A stretch of 64,000 nt of DNA from Haliovirga abyssi (GTDB taxonomy: Bacteria > Fusobacteriota > Fusobacteriia > Fusobacteriales > Haliovirgaceae): contig NZ_AP027059.1 in NCBI RefSeq assembly GCF_030295325.1, forward strand, positions 930,001 to 994,000, written 5' to 3'. The position numbers and the translations under genes are program-made. The notes below the pieces were generated by a model that saw only the letters and a program-made list of their open reading frames with translations, was not told the DNA's origin and ran no database searches. Position 1 is the stretch's first letter. Every line of letters begins with the position of its first letter. Shown here one piece after another: positions 45,549-54,943 of this stretch.

Positions 45549-47702
45549 ATGAGATATTATTCACTTTATGTTAGCGATACAAAGACTACTTATTTTACAT
45601 ATGGAGATAAAAATAATGAATTTGAAGTTGGGGAATGGGTTTTTGTAAATTTTAGAAATAAGAAAAAGGCAGCATTAATATTATTTGAAGAGGAAGAAAG
45701 AGAATTTAAATTTAAAGTAAAAAATATTATAGAAAAAATACCTGATGAAATAAAAATTGATTCTAAAATGATAGAACTTTTCTTATGGATTAGTGATTAT
45801 TATTTAACAGAATTTGGAGAGGTATTAACAGCAGCAATACCTAAAAATGTAAAGATAAAATATAGATATAAATATTTTTATAATGCTAGCAACAGACTTT
45901 TTGAAATGCCATTAGAAACAGAAAAACAGGCTTTTATAGATTATATAAAAAAAAGAGGAAATGCAGCAAAATCTACACTTATTTCAAAATTTGGCAAAAA
46001 ATTATTAGATGAATTTGAAAAGAAAAACATGGTAACTTTAAAAAAAGAAGTTTTAAATAAAAATAATAATTTTTATGATAAAAGTGAATATAGTATAAAA
46101 ATAAATAAAACATCTGATTTGACAAATGAACAGAAAAATGCTAAATATAAAATCTCTAGTTCTAATAAAAAGTATTTTTTATTAAAAGGGATAACAGGTT
46201 CAGGTAAAACGGAAATATATATTAAGTTAATACAAGAAGCTTTAGAAAATGGAGATGGAGCTATATTTCTTATACCTGAAATCTCTTTGACACCTCAAAT
46301 GACAGAGAGATTAAAGAGAAGTTTTGAAGATAAAATAGCTATTTTACATAGTAGATTATCTGATATGGAAAGAGGAAAAGAATGGAGAGATATATATTTA
46401 GGAAATAAAAGAGTAGTTGTTGGAGTACGTTCAGCAATTTTTTCCCCAATAAAAAATTTAAAATATATAATAGTGGATGAAGAACATGAAACTACATATA
46501 AACAGGAATCAGAACCTAGATATAATGCAAAGTATGTAGCTATAAAAAGAGCAGAACTAGAAGGGTGTAAAGTAATATTTGGAAGTGCAACACCATCAAT
46601 AGAAAGTTATTATTTTGCAAAAACAGGAGTTTTCGAATTAATAGAATTAAAAAATAGATATAATAATGCGAAATTACCTAAAATTGAGATAGTGGATATG
46701 AAAGATGAAAAGCAGGATAATTTTAGTGAAAAATTATTACAAGAGATATCTAAAAGGCTAAGAAAAAAAGAGCAAGTATTAATATTTTTAAATAGAAAAG
46801 GGTATTCAAATTTTATTCAATGTAAAGAGTGTGGACATGTTGAAACTTGTGAGGATTGTTCTGTATCATTATCATATCATAAAAAAGAAAATAAACTAAA
46901 GTGCAATTACTGTGGGAAAGAGCAAGTTTTTTTAGGTAGTTGTAGCAAGTGCGGAAGTAAAAAATTAAAATATTATGGGAAGGGTACTGAGAAATTAGAA
47001 TACGATTTAAAAGAGTATTTTAAAGATGTAAATATATTAAGAGTTGATTCTGAAACAGTAAAAGAAAAAGGAAGCTATGAAAGAATATATAAAGATTTTT
47101 TAGATGGAAAATATGAAATTTTATTAGGAACTCAAATTATAGCAAAGGGATTTCATTTTCCAAATATTACATTAGTTGGAATAGTGTCAGCGGATTCTAC
47201 TTTGAATTTTCCAGATTTTAGAGCAGGAGAAAGGACATTTCAATTAATAGTGCAATCATCAGGAAGAGCTGGAAGAGGCAAAAAGGATGGAGAAGTATTA
47301 ATACAAACATACATACCTGAACATTATGTTATACAAAAATCTTTAACAGTAGATTATGATGGATTTTATGAAGAGGAGATTAATTTAAGAAAAGAATTAG
47401 AGTATCCACCTTTTGGTAAGATTATAAATATAATAATATCATCTGTTGAAGAATCAGAACTATTTGAAAAAGCAAACGAATTTTATAACTTAATTAAAAA
47501 TAGCGAACTTGAAATATATGGACCATTTGAAGCACCTATTTACAAAATTAAAAATAGATATAGATATCAAATTTTTATAAAAGGTGAAAGAAAAGAGATA
47601 AATAATTTAAAAAAGCAATTAAAAAAAGAGTATAATAAATTTAAAATAAAAAATAAAAATGTTAGGATTACAATTGATGTAGATCCAGTTAATATGGCTT
47701 AG
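45549..47702 (+). CDS. priA: Primosomal protein N' (PriA helicase)
   Basis: Reloads the replisome at repaired forks. The 717-aa protein has the N-terminal 3'-end-binding domain, Walker A LKGITGSGKTEIYI (about residue 215), DEEHETTYKQE, GSATPSIESYY and the zinc-binding insert with eight cysteines (CKECGHVETCEDC...CNYCGKE...CSKCGSKK, about 425-475), followed by GTQIIAKGFHFPN and SSGRAGRG. The pathway order priA-def-fmt is a common conserved cluster. Confidence 0.97.
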   Translation: MRYYSLYVSDTKTTYFTYGDKNNEFEVGEWVFVNFRNKKKAALILFEEEEREFKFKVKNIIEKIPDEIKIDSKMIELFLWISDYYLTEFGEVLTAAIPKNVKIKYRYKYFYNASNRLFEMPLETEKQAFIDYIKKRGNAAKSTLISKFGKKLLDEFEKKNMVTLKKEVLNKNNNFYDKSEYSIKINKTSDLTNEQKNAKYKISSSNKKYFLLKGITGSGKTEIYIKLIQEALENGDGAIFLIPEISLTPQMTERLKRSFEDKIAILHSRLSDMERGKEWRDIYLGNKRVVVGVRSAIFSPIKNLKYIIVDEEHETTYKQESEPRYNAKYVAIKRAELEGCKVIFGSATPSIESYYFAKTGVFELIELKNRYNNAKLPKIEIVDMKDEKQDNFSEKLLQEISKRLRKKEQVLIFLNRKGYSNFIQCKECGHVETCEDCSVSLSYHKKENKLKCNYCGKEQVFLGSCSKCGSKKLKYYGKGTEKLEYDLKEYFKDVNILRVDSETVKEKGSYERIYKDFLDGKYEILLGTQIIAKGFHFPNITLVGIVSADSTLNFPDFRAGERTFQLIVQSSGRAGRGKKDGEVLIQTYIPEHYVIQKSLTVDYDGFYEEEINLRKELEYPPFGKIINIIISSVEESELFEKANEFYNLIKNSELEIYGPFEAPIYKIKNRYRYQIFIKGERKEINNLKKQLKKEYNKFKIKNKNVRITIDVDPVNMA

Positions 47703-47711
47703 GAGGAAAAA

Positions 47712-48227
47712 ATGATTTTAGAGATAAAAAAATATGGAGACCCAGTATTAAGGAAAAAATCTATTGAAGTAGAAAAAATAGATGAGAATTTGAAACAACT
47801 GTTAAAAGATATGATAGAAACAATGTATGATGCACCAGGAGTGGGGTTAGCAGCTCCTCAAATTGGAATAAATAAAAAAGTTGTAATAATAGATACTGAT
47901 GGAAAATTAAGAAAAATAATAAATCCTGTAATTCTTGAAAGATTTGGAGAGGAAGAGATTGCAGAAGAAGGATGTTTAAGTATTCCAAATATATATGAAA
48001 AAGTAAAGAGACCATCAAAGGTAAAAGTTAAATATTTGAATGAAGATGGATTAGAAGTAACAGAAGAAGCTGACGGACTTTTAGCTAGAGCATTTCAACA
48101 TGAAATTGACCATTTAGACGGAGTACTTTTTGTAGATAAAGTTTCAAATATCAGGAAAAGATTAATAAGTAATAAATTAGCTAAATTAAAAAGAGAAGCG
48201 TTAAAAGCATTAGCAAAGGAGAAATAA
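47712..48227 (+). CDS. def: Peptide deformylase
   Basis: Removes the N-formyl group from nascent proteins. The 171-aa metalloenzyme has all three motifs: GVGLAAPQIG (about residue 46), EEGCLSIP with the metal Cys (about 91) and the metal site QHEIDHLDGVLF (about 132). AGGAGG precedes the ATG. It is coupled to fmt, one base apart, so the enzymes that remove and add the formyl group are co-expressed. Confidence 0.97.
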   Translation: MILEIKKYGDPVLRKKSIEVEKIDENLKQLLKDMIETMYDAPGVGLAAPQIGINKKVVIIDTDGKLRKIINPVILERFGEEEIAEEGCLSIPNIYEKVKRPSKVKVKYLNEDGLEVTEEADGLLARAFQHEIDHLDGVLFVDKVSNIRKRLISNKLAKLKREALKALAKEK

Positions 48228-48228
48228 A

Positions 48229-49173
48229 ATGAGAGTAGTTTTTATGGGAACACCTGAATTTGCAGTAGATTCGCTAAGAGGAGTATATGAGAAATATAAT
48301 GTTGTTGCTGTTTTTACACAACCAGACAAACCAAATTCACGAGGTAAAAAAATAAGATTTTTACCAGTAAAGCAGTTTGCATTAGATAATGAAATACCAA
48401 TTTATCAGCCTAAAAGCGTTAAATCAGAAGAAACATTAGAAATATTAAAAGAGTTGGCACCAGATATAATTGTTGTAGTTGCATATGGGAAAATATTACC
48501 AAATTCTATAATAGATATGCCAAAATATGGAGTTATTAATGTGCATGGGTCATTATTGCCTAAATATAGAGGAGCATCTCCAATTCATCATGCGATAATT
48601 AATGGAGAAGAAAAAACTGGTGTTACAATTATGTATATAGCAGAAGAATTAGATGCTGGAGATATGATTTTGAAAAAAGAGCTAAAAATAGAAGAAGATG
48701 ACACTCTTGAAACTATACATGATAAATTAAAAGTGGTAGGTAAAGAAGCTTTGTTAGAAGCAATGGAGTTAATAGAACAAGGGAAAGTAAAGCAAGAAGA
48801 ACAAGATCATAGTAGTGCTACTTTTACAAAGCCAATAAAAAAAGAGGAAGCAAAAATTAATTGGAATGATACAAAAGAGAATATTTATAATTTTGTAAGA
48901 GGATTAAATCCATTTCCAACAGCATATACTGTTTCAAACGGTAAAAGATATAAAATATATGAAGTTGAAAAAATAGAAAAAAATTATAATGGAGTTTGTG
49001 GAGAAGTAGTAGAAATTGATAAGAATAAAGGGGCAATAATAAAATCGAATAATGGAGCAATTTTATTAAAAAAAATAAGGCCAGAAAATAAAAAAATTAT
49101 TACTGGTAAAGATTTAATTAATGGTAATTTTGTAAAATTAGGAGATATTTTTAGTTGGGAGGAGAAAATATGA
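48229..49173 (+). CDS. fmt: Methionyl-tRNA formyltransferase
   Basis: Formylates initiator Met-tRNA using 10-formyl-THF. The 314-aa protein begins RVVFMGTPEFAVDSL, has the catalytic region NVHGSLLPKYRGASPIHHAI, GVTIMYIAEELDAGDMI and a C-terminal tRNA-binding domain with INWNDTKENIYNFVRGLNPFP. It forms one operon with def and folD, which supplies its folate donor. The stop overlaps rex (ATGA). Confidence 0.96.
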   Translation: MRVVFMGTPEFAVDSLRGVYEKYNVVAVFTQPDKPNSRGKKIRFLPVKQFALDNEIPIYQPKSVKSEETLEILKELAPDIIVVVAYGKILPNSIIDMPKYGVINVHGSLLPKYRGASPIHHAIINGEEKTGVTIMYIAEELDAGDMILKKELKIEEDDTLETIHDKLKVVGKEALLEAMELIEQGKVKQEEQDHSSATFTKPIKKEEAKINWNDTKENIYNFVRGLNPFPTAYTVSNGKRYKIYEVEKIEKNYNGVCGEVVEIDKNKGAIIKSNNGAILLKKIRPENKKIITGKDLINGNFVKLGDIFSWEEKI

Positions 49174-49799
49174 AGCAAGAAAAAATTTCACCAAGAGTCA
49201 TAGAACGTTTAACAAAATATTTAAGATGTTTGGAAAATCTAAATCCAGAAGATTATATTTCTTCAGAAGGTTTGGCAGAAAAAATGGGATTTACTGCTGC
49301 ACAAGTGAGAAAAGATTTATCAAATTTTGGGGAATTTGGTATAAGAGGAAAAGGATATAATATTAGAAAATTACATAGTGATATAGAAAAAATATTAGGA
49401 GTGAATAAAACTAATAATATTATATTGGTTGGAGTAGGTAGATTAGGAACAGCTCTTTTATCTGAGCCTGAATTTACAAAAGAAAGTTTTAATATTGCAG
49501 GGCTATTTGACAAAGATGAGAAAAAAATAGGCACAGAAATTATGGGGAAAAAAATAAGAGACTTAAAAGAGATAGAACACTTTACTTCTAGTAAAGAAGA
49601 TATTGCAATGGCAATAATTACAGTACCTAAAATGGCAGCACAGGAAGTTTGTGATGTTTTGGTTAAAGCAGGAATAAAAGCAATATTAAATTTCGTACCA
49701 GTAAAGTTAGATATTCCTGAAGGAGTAGTTATAGAAAATATAGACTTATATGGGAAACTTCAAGAACTAAATTACTGGAAAGAAAGAAAATTAAAATAG
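49170..49799 (+). CDS. rex: Redox-sensing transcriptional repressor Rex
   Basis: Binds DNA when the NADH/NAD+ ratio is low and controls fermentation and respiration genes. The 209-aa protein has an N-terminal winged helix (SSEGLAEKMGFTAAQVRKDLSNFGEFGIRGKGY, about residues 31-63) and a Rossmann domain with the GVGRLGTALL nucleotide loop (about 90) and FDKDEKKIG. The ATG at 49170 is preferred over the TTG at 49155, which precedes the GGGAGGAG site. I saw no clear Rex operator in the window. Confidence 0.95.
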   Translation: MKQEKISPRVIERLTKYLRCLENLNPEDYISSEGLAEKMGFTAAQVRKDLSNFGEFGIRGKGYNIRKLHSDIEKILGVNKTNNIILVGVGRLGTALLSEPEFTKESFNIAGLFDKDEKKIGTEIMGKKIRDLKEIEHFTSSKEDIAMAIITVPKMAAQEVCDVLVKAGIKAILNFVPVKLDIPEGVVIENIDLYGKLQELNYWKERKLK

Positions 49800-49808
49800 G
49801 AGGTAAAC

Positions 49809-50663
49809 GTGTATCAATTAATTGACGGGAAAAAGATTTCATCTGAAATAAAAGATGAAATAAAAACGGAAGTATCAGAATTAAAAGAAAAAATGGGAGC
49901 TGTTCCTGGACTTGCAGTAATTTTAGTAGGTGATAATTCAGCTTCGCAAGTTTATGTTAATTCAAAAGAAAGAGCATGTAAAGCATTAGGTTTTCATTCT
50001 GAAAAATATGAACTAAGTGCAGATACAACAGAGGAAGAACTTTTAAAATTAATTGATGAATTAAATGAAAAATCTGAAATTAATGGAATTTTAGTTCAAT
50101 TACCAGTGCCAAAACAAATTGATACTAAAAAAGTTCTAAACAGAATATCAGCAGAAAAAGATGTAGATGGATTTCATCCTTTGAATGTTGGAAAATTAGC
50201 AGTAGGAGATGAGAGTGCCTTTTATTCATGTACTCCATACGGAATTATAGAAATGCTAAAAAGGAGCAACATTGAAATTGAAGGAAAAGAAGCAGTTATA
50301 GTTGGAAGAAGTAATATTGTAGGGAAACCTATGGCTTTATTATTATTGCAAGAAAATGCAACAGTAACAGTGGCGCATAGTAGAACGAAAGATTTGGCTA
50401 GTGTGGTAAAAAGAGCGGATATTATTATAGCAGCTGTAGGAAGAGCTAAATTGATAACAGAAGATATGGTTAAAGATGGAGCTGTTATAATTGATGTAGG
50501 GATGAATAGAGTAGATGGGAAATTATGTGGAGATGTAGATTTTGAAAATGTAAAAGATAAATGTAGTTATATAACACCTGTTCCAGGTGGAGTTGGGCCT
50601 ATGACAATAGCTATGCTTATGAAAAACACATTAATTTCATTTAAAAGAAGTAAAAAAATATAA
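49809..50663 (+). CDS. folD: Methylene-THF dehydrogenase/cyclohydrolase FolD
   Basis: Interconverts methylene-, methenyl- and 10-formyl-THF, feeding fmt and purine synthesis. The 284-aa bifunctional enzyme has GNDG-like VGDNSASQVYVNSKERAC (with the catalytic Lys), ILVQLPVPK, EKDVDGFHP, the nucleotide-binding VGRSNIVGKPMALLLL and PVPGGVGPMTIAMLMKNT. The start is GTG at 49809, after AGGAGGTAA; no ATG gives a better fit. It is the last gene of the operon, followed by a terminator. Confidence 0.97.
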   Translation: MYQLIDGKKISSEIKDEIKTEVSELKEKMGAVPGLAVILVGDNSASQVYVNSKERACKALGFHSEKYELSADTTEEELLKLIDELNEKSEINGILVQLPVPKQIDTKKVLNRISAEKDVDGFHPLNVGKLAVGDESAFYSCTPYGIIEMLKRSNIEIEGKEAVIVGRSNIVGKPMALLLLQENATVTVAHSRTKDLASVVKRADIIIAAVGRAKLITEDMVKDGAVIIDVGMNRVDGKLCGDVDFENVKDKCSYITPVPGGVGPMTIAMLMKNTLISFKRSKKI

Positions 50664-50677
50664 AAGTTATAATATGG

Positions 50678-50709
50678 AAGTCTTTCTAAAATTTTAGGAA
50701 GGCTTTTTT
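50678..50709 (+). terminator. Rho-independent terminator after folD
   Basis: A 12-bp stem with T-G pairs (GTCTTTCTAAAA / TTTTAGGAAGGC) extended by two A-T pairs, then a T tract. A family A repeat fragment begins in the T tract. Confidence 0.85.
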
Positions 50710-50733
50710 ATTTAGTAGGAAAGTATAAATTTA
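50706..50733. repeat. Family A repeat, short copy 3
   Basis: TATTTAGTAGGAAAGTATAA followed by ATTTATTC matches the first 28 bases of the copy at 33209-33352 with one difference, then the similarity stops. It directly follows the folD terminator. Confidence 0.75.
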
Positions 50734-50776
50734 TTCAAAAAAGAAATTATGCTATTATTCTAAATAATTTACCCTG

Positions 50777-50811
50777 TATACTGGGATAAATTTACTTGTA
50801 AAGCCAGTATA
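50777..50811. promoter_or_regulatory. Inverted repeat overlapping the site-2 protease promoter
   Basis: TATACTGG (50777-50784) and CCAGTATA (50804-50811) are perfect 8-bp arms 19 bp apart. The right arm lies in the spacer between the -35 and -10 boxes, as expected for a repressor site. Confidence 0.5.
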
Positions 50812-50824
50812 AATATGATATAAT
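50796..50824 (+). promoter_or_regulatory. Promoter of the site-2 protease gene
   Basis: TTGTAA at 50796-50801 and TATAAT at 50819-50824 with a 17-bp spacer ending TGA (extended -10). Confidence 0.75.
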
Positions 50825-50896
50825 TGATAAAATATTATACTATAAACGAGGTTAGGATTTTATATCTAATCACGATAAAAAAGAGGGTGGAGATTA

Positions 50897-51700
50897 ATGA
50901 AAAGCAAATTTAACGAATATGTTTATAAATTTAGACAAATGAACAGAAATATTTCTCCAATAGCTAAATATGTATATGGCGGATTAATTATATTAATTTT
51001 TATTGCACTATTTAAAAAAGTCATATTAAATCCAGGTATTATAATTATGATAATAGCAATGTATTTTGCAATTGTTTTGCATGAAGTTGCTCATGGATAT
51101 GTGGCATTTTTAAATGGAGATCCAACTGCTAAAATATTTGGGAGATTAACTTTAAATCCTGTAAAACATATAGATCCAATTGGTATTACTATACCAATGA
51201 TATTAATTTTTATGGGTTCGCCATTTGTAATAGGATGGGCAAAACCTGTGCCAATAAATTATTCTATGCTAAAAAATAAAAAAATAGGACTGTTTACAGT
51301 TGCTATAGCTGGAGTAACAGTTAATTTTATTAATGTTATAATATCAACATTAATTTTGAAAATATTTTTTTCGCAACAGGTTATTTATTCAATTTATATT
51401 AGCTTAATGCAAGGAATGAGTATAAATATATTTAATATACAAAATGGATTAGCTCTGTTTTTTATATATTTTATATTTATAAATATGGCTTTAGGTATAT
51501 TTAATTTAATACCTATACCGCCATTAGATGGTTCTAGAATTTTAGAGGTGTTTGTAAATAAAAAAGGGAAACAACTTCTTAATTCTATGGAAAAATATGG
51601 AATGATAATACTTGTAGTGCTTTTATATTTAAATGTAATACAAATGATTATAGAACCTATATTTAATTTTTTCTTAAAAATTATATTTTCTATATTATAA
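50897..51700 (+). CDS. Site-2 protease family intramembrane metalloprotease (M50)
   Basis: A 267-aa membrane protein with about six hydrophobic segments. The zinc motif HEVAHGYVAF (HExxH, about residue 63), the conserved FGRLTLNPVKHIDPIG and the second metal motif NLIPIPPLDGSRI (about residue 210) identify the YwhC/Rip1-like class. Substrates are unknown; the class cleaves membrane-bound regulators or signal peptide remnants. GGGTGGAG precedes the ATG. An operator-like palindrome overlaps its promoter. trpD follows after 46 bp. Confidence 0.92.
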   Translation: MKSKFNEYVYKFRQMNRNISPIAKYVYGGLIILIFIALFKKVILNPGIIIMIIAMYFAIVLHEVAHGYVAFLNGDPTAKIFGRLTLNPVKHIDPIGITIPMILIFMGSPFVIGWAKPVPINYSMLKNKKIGLFTVAIAGVTVNFINVIISTLILKIFFSQQVIYSIYISLMQGMSINIFNIQNGLALFFIYFIFINMALGIFNLIPIPPLDGSRILEVFVNKKGKQLLNSMEKYGMIILVVLLYLNVIQMIIEPIFNFFLKIIFSIL

Positions 51701-51746
51701 AACATTGTAAAAAAATATTGAAAAATAAAAAATAAGAGGTGAGAAT

Positions 51747-52760
51747 ATGGATATAAAAATGGGAATAAAAAAAGTTACCTCTAGGGAAGATCTTACAAGA
51801 GAAGAAATGATTGATGTTATGAATGAAATAATGGAAGGAAAAGCAACAGATGCACAGATTGCTGGCTTTTTAATTGCTTTGAAAATGAAAGGTGAAACAA
51901 TTGAGGAGATAACAGGAGCAGCAACTGTTATGAGAGAAAAATCTTTAAAAATTTATCCTGAAAAAGAAATTTTATTAGATACTTGTGGAACTGGTGGAGA
52001 TAATTTAGGAACAATTAATATATCTACTGCAGTTGCATTTGTAGCAGCAGCGGCGGGAATTAGCGTAGCAAAACATGGTAATAGATCAGTATCTTCTAAA
52101 AGTGGAAGTGCAGATGTATTAGAAGCATTAGGAGTAAATCTTTCTATTACACCAGAAAAAGTAGAAGAATCAATTAAAAAAGTTGGAATAGGATTTTTAT
52201 TTGCATTAACTCATCATAAATCAATGAAATATGCTATTGGACCAAGAAGACAATTAGGTGTAAGGACTATTTTTAATGTTTTAGGACCATTAACAAATCC
52301 TGCAAATGCAGAATATCAATTAATGGGAGTATATTCAAAAGATTTAGTAGAACCTATTGCTAATGTACTTAATAATTTAGGTATAAAAAGAGCAATGGTT
52401 GTACATGGAGAAGATGGATTAGATGAAATAACAACAACAGGAAAAACTTTTGTTGGAGAAGTTAATAATGGAGAAGTGAAAACATATAGTATTAATATTG
52501 AAGATTATTTTGAAAAAAATAGTGTTGAAGATCTAAAAGGTGAAGATGCAAAATATAATGGAGAAGTTATAAAAAATATATTGTCTGGAAAAGAAAAAGG
52601 GGCAAAAAGAAATATTATTATAATAAATAGTGCAGCTGTACTATTTATTACTGGTTTGGTAAATGATTTGAAAAGTGGAATAAAAAAAGCAGAAGAGATT
52701 TTAGATTCTGGTAAAGCATTAAATAAACTTAATGAATATGTGAAATTTACTAATAGTTAA
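51747..52760 (+). CDS. trpD: Anthranilate phosphoribosyltransferase
   Basis: Joins anthranilate to PRPP in tryptophan synthesis. The 337-aa protein has the PRPP loop DTCGTGGDNLGTINIST, KHGNRSVSSKSGSADVLEALG, HHKSMKYAIGPRRQLGVRTIFNVLGPLTNPA and HGEDGLDEITTTGKT, all standard for TrpD. It lies away from the component I/II genes at 43-45 kb and next to a protease gene, so the trp genes are scattered. The rest of the pathway (trpC, F, B, A) is not in the window. AGAGGTGAG precedes the ATG. Confidence 0.95.
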   Translation: MDIKMGIKKVTSREDLTREEMIDVMNEIMEGKATDAQIAGFLIALKMKGETIEEITGAATVMREKSLKIYPEKEILLDTCGTGGDNLGTINISTAVAFVAAAAGISVAKHGNRSVSSKSGSADVLEALGVNLSITPEKVEESIKKVGIGFLFALTHHKSMKYAIGPRRQLGVRTIFNVLGPLTNPANAEYQLMGVYSKDLVEPIANVLNNLGIKRAMVVHGEDGLDEITTTGKTFVGEVNNGEVKTYSINIEDYFEKNSVEDLKGEDAKYNGEVIKNILSGKEKGAKRNIIIINSAAVLFITGLVNDLKSGIKKAEEILDSGKALNKLNEYVKFTNS

Positions 52761-52788
52761 TAGAAGGGGTAATCCCCTTCTATTTTTT
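52761..52788 (+). terminator. Rho-independent terminator after trpD
   Basis: TAGAAGGGG, TAAT loop, CCCCTTCTA, T tract, directly after the stop codon. Confidence 0.93.
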
Positions 52789-52790
52789 GA

Positions 52791-52819
52791 GTAAAGCATA
52801 AGTTTGTTTAGAAAATAAA
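52791..52819. repeat. Family A repeat, degenerate short copy 4
   Basis: AGTAAAGCATAAGTTTGTTT then AGAAAATAA resembles the 3559-3587 segment AGGAAAGTATAAATTTGTCT with AGAAAATAA. Again it sits immediately after a terminator T tract. Confidence 0.5.
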
Positions 52820-52862
52820 AAACAAAAAATAAATAATAAAAATTAATAGAGGAGGTTTTTAA

Positions 52863-54161
52863 ATGTATGTTTTAAAAAATGGATTTGTAGTAGATTCGGA
52901 AAATGGATTGTATGGTAAAATGGATATCTTAATTAAAAATGGAGAGATAGTAGAAATAGGAGAAAATATTTCTATTAATAATGCGAAAGAGATAAAAATA
53001 TATGATTTATCAGGTAAAACAGTTTTTCCTGGATTTATAGATATGCATGTACATTTAAGAGAACCTGGAAGAGAAGATAAGGAAACAATTGAAACTGGAT
53101 TAAAAGCAGCAGTTGCAGGAGGTTTTGTAGGAGTTGCACCTATGCCAAATACAAATCCAATCTGTGATAATAAAGTAGTTGTGGATTATATATTAAATCA
53201 AGCTAAAGAATTAAAATTGGCAGAAATTTATCCAATAGGAGCAATAACAAAAGGAGAAAAAGGGGAAGAATTAGCTAAAATTGGAGAAATGTTTGAAAGT
53301 GGAATAGTTGCTGTATCTGATGATGGACATCCAGTTACAAATTCTATGTTGACAAGAAGAGCTTTTCAATATATAAAGCAATTTGATATTCCTTTGATAT
53401 CACATTCAGAAGATGTATATATATCAAAAGATGGGGTAATGAATGAGGGAGAATATTCTATAAAACTTGGATTAAAAGGGATTCCAAATTCAGCAGAGGA
53501 AATAATGGTTGATAGAGATATAATTTTATGTGAGGCGGAAAATTCAAGATTACATATTGCACATGCTTCTACAAATGGATCATTAAGAATGGTAAAGGAA
53601 GCAAAACTAAGAGGTGTTAATGTAACGGTAGAAGTAACACCACACCATTTTACATTAACAGATGAAGAAGTAGAAAAACAAGATTATAGTACAGATACAA
53701 AAGTAAATCCGCCACTTAGAAATAAAAAAGATAGAGATGCAATTATAGAGTATATAAGAGATGGGATAGTTGATGTAATAGCAACTGATCATGCACCACA
53801 TACAAAAGTTGATAAAAACGTAGAATATGATTTTGCTCCTTTTGGAATATCGGGAATAGAAACTGCAGTAGGATTAGTAGTAACAGAACTTTTGAAAAAG
53901 GATGTTATTGATTTGAATAGAATGGCAGAACTTTTATCAATTAATCCAAGAAAGATTTTAAAAATAAAGGGTGGCATAAAAAAAGGAAATTTAGCAAAAT
54001 TGAGTATAATAGATATAGATAAAAAATGGATTGTAAACAAAAATGAATTTTATTCAAAAGGAATTAATACTCCGTTTAATGAGATGGAACTTTATGGTAA
54101 GCCATATATGACAATAGTTAATGGAAATATTGTTATGAAAAATGGAGAGATTTTAGGATAA
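52863..54161 (+). CDS. pyrC: Dihydroorotase
   Basis: Closes carbamoyl-aspartate to dihydroorotate in pyrimidine synthesis. The 432-aa type I enzyme has the zinc pair DMHVHLREPG (His62, His64), PMPNTNP, SHSEDVY, IAHAST, VTPHHFTLTDEEV, and the metal Asp in ATDHAPHTK. Length and motifs fit the Bacillus PyrC type. GGAGG precedes the ATG. It lies near carA in a partial pyrimidine cluster; pyrB, carB, pyrD, pyrE and pyrF are not in the window. Confidence 0.95.
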   Translation: MYVLKNGFVVDSENGLYGKMDILIKNGEIVEIGENISINNAKEIKIYDLSGKTVFPGFIDMHVHLREPGREDKETIETGLKAAVAGGFVGVAPMPNTNPICDNKVVVDYILNQAKELKLAEIYPIGAITKGEKGEELAKIGEMFESGIVAVSDDGHPVTNSMLTRRAFQYIKQFDIPLISHSEDVYISKDGVMNEGEYSIKLGLKGIPNSAEEIMVDRDIILCEAENSRLHIAHASTNGSLRMVKEAKLRGVNVTVEVTPHHFTLTDEEVEKQDYSTDTKVNPPLRNKKDRDAIIEYIRDGIVDVIATDHAPHTKVDKNVEYDFAPFGISGIETAVGLVVTELLKKDVIDLNRMAELLSINPRKILKIKGGIKKGNLAKLSIIDIDKKWIVNKNEFYSKGINTPFNEMELYGKPYMTIVNGNIVMKNGEILG

Positions 54162-54767
54162 ATGGTTATTGAAATTTTAAATATAATAGGAGTAATAGTG
54201 TTTTCAATATCTGGTGCATTAAAAGGATTAAAGTACAATTTAGATATTTTAGGAGTGGTTGTTCTTGGGACAATAACTGCTATTGGCGGAGGTATATTAA
54301 GAGATTTGTTATTAAATGATATGCCAATGGTATTAAAAAATGAAACAGATATGTATTTTGCAATAGTTGTAGCAATACTAACATATATTGGTGGGAGAAG
54401 AGTAGAAAATTACTCTAAGATAATTAAGGTATTTGATGCAGCAGGACTTGCAGTTTTTACAATAATAGGTGCAGCACGAGGAATGGATAAAGGACTTGGG
54501 GTACTTGGAATAGTAATAATGGGAACTTTAACAGGAGTTGCTGGTGGAGTCACTAGAGATCTATTGGTAAGGGAAATACCATTTGTGTTAAAAGAAGAAG
54601 TGTATGCTTTGTTTTGTATTTTAGGGTCAGCATTTTATTTTTATAGTGTAAAGTACGATTTTTTAAGTAAAAATATGACAATGTATATTATTATATTTGG
54701 AATATTTTTAGGAAGAATAGTTGCTGTAAAGTATGATTTGCATTTGCCTAAATATAAAGGGCATTAG
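54162..54767 (+). CDS. TRIC family cation channel/UPF0126 membrane protein
   Basis: A 201-aa membrane protein with seven predicted segments and two repeats containing GTITAIGGGILRDLLLND and GTLTGVAGGVTRDLLVREIP, the hallmark of YadS/YicG (UPF0126) proteins. Relatives transport potassium or glycine; which applies here cannot be read. The start codon directly follows the pyrC stop, and GGAGAG lies within the pyrC end, so they are coupled. Confidence 0.9.
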   Translation: MVIEILNIIGVIVFSISGALKGLKYNLDILGVVVLGTITAIGGGILRDLLLNDMPMVLKNETDMYFAIVVAILTYIGGRRVENYSKIIKVFDAAGLAVFTIIGAARGMDKGLGVLGIVIMGTLTGVAGGVTRDLLVREIPFVLKEEVYALFCILGSAFYFYSVKYDFLSKNMTMYIIIFGIFLGRIVAVKYDLHLPKYKGH

Positions 54768-54820
54768 TTGGGGAAATTAGAAAAGTTAAAAGAAAAAAGA
54801 AAAGAAAAAAATTTGCCACC

Positions 54821-54846
54821 AATTTACACTAATTTACACTAATTTA
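54821..54846. repeat. Tandem AATTTACACT repeat
   Basis: Two complete 10-bp units and part of a third, in the gap before carA. Nearby AAAACAT is also repeated three times (54857-54880). The 176-bp gap otherwise shows only A-rich sequence and the carA promoter region. Confidence 0.7.
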
Positions 54847-54897
54847 AGATAGAAGGCAAAAACATAAAAACATAAAAACATATTAGATTAAAAGAAT

Positions 54898-54927
54898 TTG
54901 CAATTAATTAATAAAAATTTTTAATAT
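54898..54927 (+). promoter_or_regulatory. Possible carA promoter
   Basis: TTGCAA at 54898-54903 and TAATAT at 54922-54927 with an 18-bp spacer, just upstream of the carA ribosome binding site AGGAGG. Confidence 0.45.
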
Positions 54928-54943
54928 ATTTAGGAGGTATTAG

